Assembly (NCBI GenBank): GCA_030699625.1
Contig: JAUYLU010000053.1
Coordinates: 1-8,624 of the forward strand
Reading direction: 5' to 3'
From: a bacterium
Lineage (GTDB): Bacteria > Patescibacteriota > Minisyncoccia > Phycocordibacterales > VMEP01
Length of the DNA: 8,624 bases
In this document: one piece after another, positions 6,385-8,624 of the stretch
How positions within the stretch are numbered: position 1 is the stretch's first letter
How the letters are laid out: the number at the start of each line of letters is the position of its first letter
Translations under genes and position numbers: made by a program
The notes under the pieces: generated by a model
The model's input: the letters and a program-made list of their open reading frames with translations, nothing else
Databases searched by the model: none
What the model was told of the DNA's origin: nothing

Positions 6385-6413
6385 TTGACAAAAATAACGT
6401 GTTTTGGTACGCT
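6385..6413 (+). promoter_or_regulatory. Strong promoter of the small-ORF / structured RNA unit
   Basis: A perfect TTGACA (6385-6390), a 17-nt spacer and TACGCT (6408-6413) with the extended TG motif at 6405-6406. The -10 is weak but the -35, spacing and extension are optimal. The predicted start is near 6420. Confidence 0.7.
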
Positions 6414-6432
6414 TTTAGTTGTATCATGTTCT

Positions 6433-6466
6433 GTTGAAAACTTGTTCAACCAGCGCCCTTTCGGGC
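6433..6466 (+). other. Two leader hairpins before the small ORF
   Basis: GTTGAA/TTCAAC (6433-6438 / 6445-6450) and GCCC-TTTC-GGGC (6455-6466). The second ends directly at the AAGGAG Shine-Dalgarno (6467-6472), so it may keep that site single-stranded or regulate access to it. Confidence 0.5.
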
Positions 6467-6478
6467 AAGGAGTGAAAC

Positions 6479-6637
6479 ATGCACGGACCCCCGTCGCAGC
6501 AAACCACGAAGAGTTTCTACTTGAGCCACGACACGCGCAACTCGGGCATCGGCGCCGGCAATTCGACGATCAGCCAGGCCGACGGCCCGTACGACGCCAA
6601 GAGCACCGGCGCGGGCGGCGGCGGCTCCAGCACCTAG
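6479..6637 (+). CDS. 52-aa small Gly/Ser/Thr-rich protein of unknown function
   Basis: The frame opens at ATG 6479 with AAGGAG 6 nt upstream and closes with TAG at 6635-6637, downstream of a good promoter. Codon use is that of the neighbouring genes: mostly GGC, GCC, ATC, GAC, AGC and ACC, with GC-rich third positions. The product begins M-H-G-P-P-S-Q-Q and ends G-A-G-G-G-G-S-S-T. It is polar, has no hydrophobic segment and no cysteine, and looks disordered. I do not recognise a family. It is followed at once by the structured RNA region with no terminator between them, so both probably share a transcript. It could be a real small protein, or a reading frame whose translation controls the RNA downstream. 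Confidence 0.6.
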   Translation: MHGPPSQQTTKSFYLSHDTRNSGIGAGNSTISQADGPYDAKSTGAGGGGSST

Positions 6638-6639
6638 CT

Positions 6640-6982
6640 GGGCGGCCGCGGTCTGCAACCTGTCCGCAAGCATCGACGCTTCGCGGGCTAACCCGAACGG
6701 CGGGCGGCACTTGGCGGCAAGAGCTCCGCAAGGACACTCTCCCGCAAAAGTGGCCGCCCGCCGATGGGCCATCTTCAGTTTCCCCGTTCGGGGGCCGTGC
6801 GACGCTCCTGCCGTCGCCTAGCGCCTTCGCAGAGGGAACGCGCGCCCGCATCGGCGGACGCGCTGTTGCCCGGCGGAGCTATCTACCGAGCGATGTGTCT
6901 TTTCACCCAAAAAACGAAAAGATACGTCGCGTACGGGGATATGCTCCGCCGGCGGAACGACATCTTCGGATGCCGTTTTTTT
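6640..6982 (+). ncRNA. Dense structured RNA region, unknown class
   Basis: About 340 nt downstream of the small ORF fold into a string of strong helices. CCGCAAGC pairs with GCTT-C-GCGG (6664-6671 / 6678-6686). CGGG-CTAA-CCCG lies at 6684-6695. A 14-bp helix with one bulge pairs 6699-6712 with 6748-6762. CCCC-GTTC-GGGG lies at 6782-6793. GCGACG/CGTCGC pairs 6799-6804 with 6812-6817. GCGCG-C-CCGC pairs with GCGG-A-CGCGC (6840-6863). An 83-nt hairpin spans 6870-6952, and a UUCG-capped terminator ends the unit. In the long hairpin a 15-bp helix keeps pairing through two G-U wobbles, which fits selection at RNA level. I see no tmRNA, RNase P or SRP RNA signature and no catalytic intron core. It may be an independent RNA processed from the transcript or a large 3' UTR. 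Confidence 0.6.
6958..6982 (+). terminator. Intrinsic terminator with UUCG tetraloop
   Basis: CGACATC-TTCG-GATGCCG (one A-C mismatch) followed by seven T residues at 6976-6982. It closes the small-ORF/structured-RNA unit. Confidence 0.8.
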
Positions 6983-6983
6983 A

Positions 6984-7013
6984 TTGCCCGAAGTGCGCCG
7001 CGTAGAGTATGAT
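6984..7013 (+). promoter_or_regulatory. Promoter for the second structured RNA
   Basis: TTGCCC (6984-6989), an 18-nt spacer and TATGAT (7008-7013). The predicted start is about 7020. It begins 2 nt after the T-run of the preceding terminator, so the two units are packed back to back. Confidence 0.55.
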
Positions 7014-7018
7014 GAGGG

Positions 7019-7170
7019 AAGAGCTTATGCTCTGTAGTCACAACTCGGAAAGTGCGGCCTCGCCCATTGCAGCACCGCGGGAGTGTCCGTACGCGGAGAA
7101 CCCGCCCTGAGCCAAAGGCGTCCTACCCGGGCGCCGACGTACGAGTCCCCGCCAGCGTGCGGGGACTTCC
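7019..7170 (+). ncRNA. Compact structured RNA, unknown class (about 150 nt)
   Basis: A GC-rich block between AT-rich flanks, with its own promoter. Helices in order: AGAGC-TTAT-GCTCT near the 5' end; GCGGG/CCCGC (7077-7081 / 7101-7105) enclosing TCCG-TACG-CGGA, a UNCG-type tetraloop; GGCGTCC/GGGCGCC (7117-7123 / 7129-7135); and a 9-bp terminator-like hairpin at 7144-7167. The two CGTACG words (7088-7093 and 7138-7143) could pair at long range as an alternative fold. No protein-coding frame is convincing. Size and layout would suit a 6S-like RNA, but I cannot show the diagnostic open bubble, and the GGAA loop plus AGCAG of SRP RNA are absent. Confidence 0.5.
7144..7167 (+). terminator. Terminator-like hairpin, weak U-tract
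   Basis: AGTCCCCGC (7144-7152) pairs perfectly with GCGGGGACT (7159-7167) over a 6-nt loop. It is followed by TCCTTATG rather than a pure T-run, so termination may be partial and read-through toward the S1 gene is possible. Confidence 0.5.
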
Positions 7171-7178
7171 TTATGTGG

Positions 7179-7207
7179 TTGACTTATCGGTGTTCCCCTT
7201 CTATACC
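7179..7207 (+). promoter_or_regulatory. Upstream promoter candidate toward the S1 gene
   Basis: TTGACT (7179-7184), a 17-nt spacer and TATACC (7202-7207). The predicted start is near 7214, giving a leader of about 240 nt for the S1 gene. The -10 lies inside the left arm of the inverted repeat at 7202-7303. Confidence 0.5.
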
Positions 7208-7303
7208 CCGTGAGATAGTAAGACGAATATGGTTTCAACCAGATACTTTATAGTATTGGATTAAATTTCCAGGGCTTGCTTATTCGTTATCTCATGGGGT
7301 ATA
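7202..7303. repeat. 102-bp imperfect inverted repeat spanning two promoter -10 elements
   Basis: TATACCCCGTGAGATA (7202-7217) is inverted as TATCTCATGGGGTATA (7288-7303), with one G-U type difference. After a 5-nt bulge the pairing resumes with ACGAATA (7223-7229) and TATTCGT (7281-7287), 23 pairs in all. Two small hairpins lie inside (TGGT/ACCA at 7230-7241; ATACT/AGTAT at 7243-7256). Each arm includes the core of a TATAC -10. TA dinucleotides at both ends would suit a mariner-type MITE, but an RNA or operator role is equally open. Confidence 0.6.
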
Positions 7304-7305
7304 CT
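7276..7305 (+). promoter_or_regulatory. Proximal promoter of the S1 gene
   Basis: TTGCTT (7276-7281), an 18-nt spacer and TATACT (7300-7305), flanked by the local inverted repeat ATGGGG/CCCCAT. The predicted start near 7312 gives a leader of about 144 nt with the attenuator-like fold. Confidence 0.55.
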
Positions 7306-7323
7306 CTCCCCATCCATATTTAC

Positions 7324-7416
7324 TAGCGGACTTCCAGGATAACCTTGTCGAGGCATGGGCCGAGGCAAACCCAGGAAACCAAACCTCTCCGCTAATAAGA
7401 AGCGGATTTTTGTTTG
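7324..7416 (+). promoter_or_regulatory. Attenuator or riboswitch-like leader of the S1 gene
   Basis: TAGCGGA (7324-7330) pairs with TCCGCTA (7388-7394), enclosing a 57-nt domain. The same TCCGCT (7388-7393) can instead pair with AGCGGA (7401-7406), forming a hairpin followed by TTTTTGTTTG. The two folds exclude each other, as in an anti-terminator/terminator pair. Inside the domain, TTCC/GGAA (7332-7335 / 7374-7377) with GG/CC forms a second helix, CCTT/GAGG (7343-7353) a hairpin, and CGAGGCA is repeated at 7349-7355 and 7361-7367. It fits no riboswitch class I can name. Either a ligand or S1 itself might be sensed. Confidence 0.55.
7388..7416 (+). terminator. Leader terminator of the attenuator
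   Basis: A 6-bp stem, TCCGCT-AATAAGA-AGCGGA, followed by TTTTTGTTTG. The stem is short, so termination is probably conditional rather than complete. Confidence 0.5.
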
Positions 7417-7442
7417 TCCGGCGACAGCCGGACAAACAAAAA
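7407..7442 (+). other. 16-bp perfect hairpin at the end of the S1 leader
   Basis: TTTTTGTTTGTCCGGC (7407-7422) and GCCGGACAAACAAAAA (7427-7442) pair perfectly around the loop GACA. The 5' arm contains the T-tract of the leader terminator. The hairpin ends 13 nt before the S1 start codon, leaving only an AT-rich single-stranded patch. Confidence 0.75.
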
Positions 7443-7455
7443 CAATTAAATAAAT

Positions 7456-8547
7456 ATGCAAAAAACAGAAGAAAAAGAAAACATAGTCCAGAGCCCGATG
7501 CACGAGCTCGTCGAGAAATCGGCGAGGCCGCCCGAGGTCGAAGACCTCGTGGAAGGGCCGGTCATCACCGTCGAAAAGGCGGCGGTCTACGTCGACCTCG
7601 CCCCCTACGGCATCGGCAAGATCTACGGCATCGAGTTCATGAACGCGCGGGATATCGTCAAGAAGATAAACCCGGGCGACGTCATCAAGGCGAAGGTCGT
7701 CGACAAGGAGAACGAGGACGGCTATATCGAGCTCTCGCTCAAGGAGGCGCGGCAGGCGCTCATCTGGGGCGAGGCCGAAGCGGCCATCCGCGACAAGCGC
7801 GTCATCGAGGCGCCGGTAAAGGAGGCGAACAAGGGCGGCCTCATTCTCGACTGGCAGGGCATCCACGGCTTCCTCCCCGCAAGCCAGCTCAAGCCCGAGC
7901 ACTATCCGCGCGTTGAAGACGGCGATAAGGACAAGATCCTCCGCGAGCTCCGGAAGCTCGTCGGCGAGCGCATGTCGGTCACCATCATCTCGGCCTCGCC
8001 GAAGGAAGGGAAGCTCATCTTTTCCGAGAAGGACCTCGACCAGAAGGACAAGCAGGAGATCATCGAGAAGTACTCGCTCGGCGACGAGATCGAGGGCACG
8101 GTGACGGGCATCGTGGACTTCGGCATCTTCCTCAAGGTCGAGGAAGGCCTCGAGGGGCTCGTGCACATTTCGGAAATAGACTGGGGCCTCGTCGAGGACC
8201 CGAAAACGCTCTTCAAGATGGGCGACAAGGTCCGCGCCAAGGTCATCGAGATAAAGGACGGCAAGATTTCCCTCTCGGTGAAGGCGCTCAAGGAGAACCC
8301 GTGGAAAGCGGCCGCCGACAAGTACAAGAAAGACGACGTCGTCGACGGCGTGGTCATCAAGTTCAACAAGCACGGCGCCCTCGTCTCCATCGAGGAGGGC
8401 GTGGCGGGCCTCGTCCATGTCTCCGAGTTCGGCTCCGAAGAGAAGCTCCGCGGGACGCTCGAGCTCGGCCGCACCTATCCCTTCAAAATCACCTTCTTCG
8501 AACCCAAGGACCAGCGCATGACGCTCTCCTACGCGGAGAAAAAATAA
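7456..8547 (+). CDS. rpsA: Ribosomal protein S1-like, four S1 RNA-binding domains
   Basis: A 363-residue protein made of four OB-fold S1 domains at roughly 27-98, 112-194, 207-278 and 293-361. Domains 3 and 4 are the most typical: G-T-V-T-G-I-V-D-F-G-I-F-L (214-226), then G-L-V-H-I-S-E (234-240) and K-I-S-L-S-V-K (270-276); in domain 4, G-L-V-H-V-S-E (318-324) and M-T-L-S-Y (355-359). Domains 1 and 2 are divergent. In bacteria S1 binds mRNA and helps start translation on weak leaders. Gamma-proteobacterial S1 has six domains; four-domain forms are common in other phyla. There is no Shine-Dalgarno before the ATG, only AATTAAATAAAT, as for the self-regulated E. coli rpsA leader. A long structured leader precedes it and a strong terminator follows. 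A general S1-domain RNA-binding protein is the alternative name. Confidence 0.9.
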   Translation: MQKTEEKENIVQSPMHELVEKSARPPEVEDLVEGPVITVEKAAVYVDLAPYGIGKIYGIEFMNARDIVKKINPGDVIKAKVVDKENEDGYIELSLKEARQALIWGEAEAAIRDKRVIEAPVKEANKGGLILDWQGIHGFLPASQLKPEHYPRVEDGDKDKILRELRKLVGERMSVTIISASPKEGKLIFSEKDLDQKDKQEIIEKYSLGDEIEGTVTGIVDFGIFLKVEEGLEGLVHISEIDWGLVEDPKTLFKMGDKVRAKVIEIKDGKISLSVKALKENPWKAAADKYKKDDVVDGVVIKFNKHGALVSIEEGVAGLVHVSEFGSEEKLRGTLELGRTYPFKITFFEPKDQRMTLSYAEKK

Positions 8548-8571
8548 GGAAGTAATCAAGGAACATAAAAT

Positions 8572-8613
8572 AAGCACCAAAAACCGCCTGAATTCAGGCG
8601 GTTTTTGGTGCTT
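8572..8613. terminator. Perfect 42-bp palindromic bidirectional terminator
   Basis: The segment equals its own reverse complement around GAATTC (8590-8595). The core CCGCCT/AGGCGG is flanked by A5 on the left and T5 on the right, so it can end transcription from either side. It lies 24 nt after the S1 stop codon. Confidence 0.9.
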
Positions 8614-8617
8614 GACA
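8612..8617 (+). promoter_or_regulatory. -35 box of a promoter leaving the window
   Basis: A perfect TTGACA whose first two bases are the last bases of the terminator palindrome. The -10 would lie beyond the right edge, so this is only half a promoter. Confidence 0.4.
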
Positions 8618-8624
8618 AAATTAT

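Noticed and set aside
6446..6772. 108-codon minus-strand frame opposite the small ORF
   Set aside because: Ala/Arg-rich shadow of GC-rich DNA; promoter, Shine-Dalgarno and terminator are all on the plus strand.
6870..6952. Retron msd, integron attC or IS200/IS605 end
   Set aside because: No reverse transcriptase, integrase or transposase gene nearby, and no GTTRRRY core at the hairpin ends.
6764..7012. 82-codon plus-strand frame across the structured RNA
   Set aside because: It runs through several strong hairpins and the U-tract terminator, has no Shine-Dalgarno and gives a non-protein-like composition.
6640..7170. tmRNA, RNase P RNA or SRP RNA
   Set aside because: No GATTCGAC/T-arm pair, no GAGGAAAGTCC block, and no GGAAGGAAGCAG loop on either strand.
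7261..8580. 439-codon minus-strand frame opposite the S1 gene
   Set aside because: Antisense shadow of a gene with four recognisable S1 domains; it also crosses the S1 leader hairpins and terminator.

Overview
The window looks like a chromosomal segment of a Patescibacteria (CPR) organism, most likely a GC-rich member of the Parcubacteria. Three things suggest this: paired short T4SS-type pilins with Sec signal peptides next to a membrane-anchored orphan solute-binding protein; a degenerate metallo-beta-lactamase-fold protein directly upstream of gyrA; and GC-rich genes separated by AT-rich spacers. TGA is a normal stop, so the UGA-recoding CPR lineages are unlikely. The assignment rests on recognising protein families by eye; no search was run.

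Left part (1-2229, minus strand). A solute-binding protein gene overlaps a pilin gene (pilin 1) by 4 nt (ATGA). A second pilin gene (pilin 2) follows. Between them lies a Shine-Dalgarno-preceded six-codon mini-ORF whose stop overlaps the pilin 2 start. A third gene beginning with a signal peptide runs off the left edge and seems to have its own promoter. The set looks like an envelope or pilus operon.

Middle (2230-6264, minus strand). A 221-nt spacer carries an isolated 13-bp inverted repeat. It is followed by a class I SAM-dependent methyltransferase gene, a spacer with two families of heptamer tandem repeats, full-length gyrA, and a degenerate MBL-fold gene (transcription order MBL, gyrA, methyltransferase). 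The MBL gene carries an in-frame palindromic insert. -10 elements sit 6-12 nt before the start codons of all three genes, which suggests leaderless or nearly leaderless transcripts.

Right part (6265-7455, plus strand). This is the most unusual stretch: about 1.2 kb with no conventional gene. It holds (i) a transcription unit with a perfect -35 box, a 52-aa small ORF with a good Shine-Dalgarno, about 340 nt of dense hairpins and a UUCG-loop terminator; (ii) a second structured RNA of about 150 nt with its own promoter; (iii) a promoter and a 102-bp imperfect inverted repeat; and (iv) a promoter and leader for the S1 gene with mutually exclusive helices resembling a riboswitch or attenuator. 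I could not match either RNA to tmRNA, RNase P, SRP RNA or a riboswitch class from memory.

Right end (7456-8624). A four-domain ribosomal protein S1-like gene ends at a perfect 42-bp palindromic terminator. That palindrome overlaps the TTGACA box of a promoter pointing out of the window.
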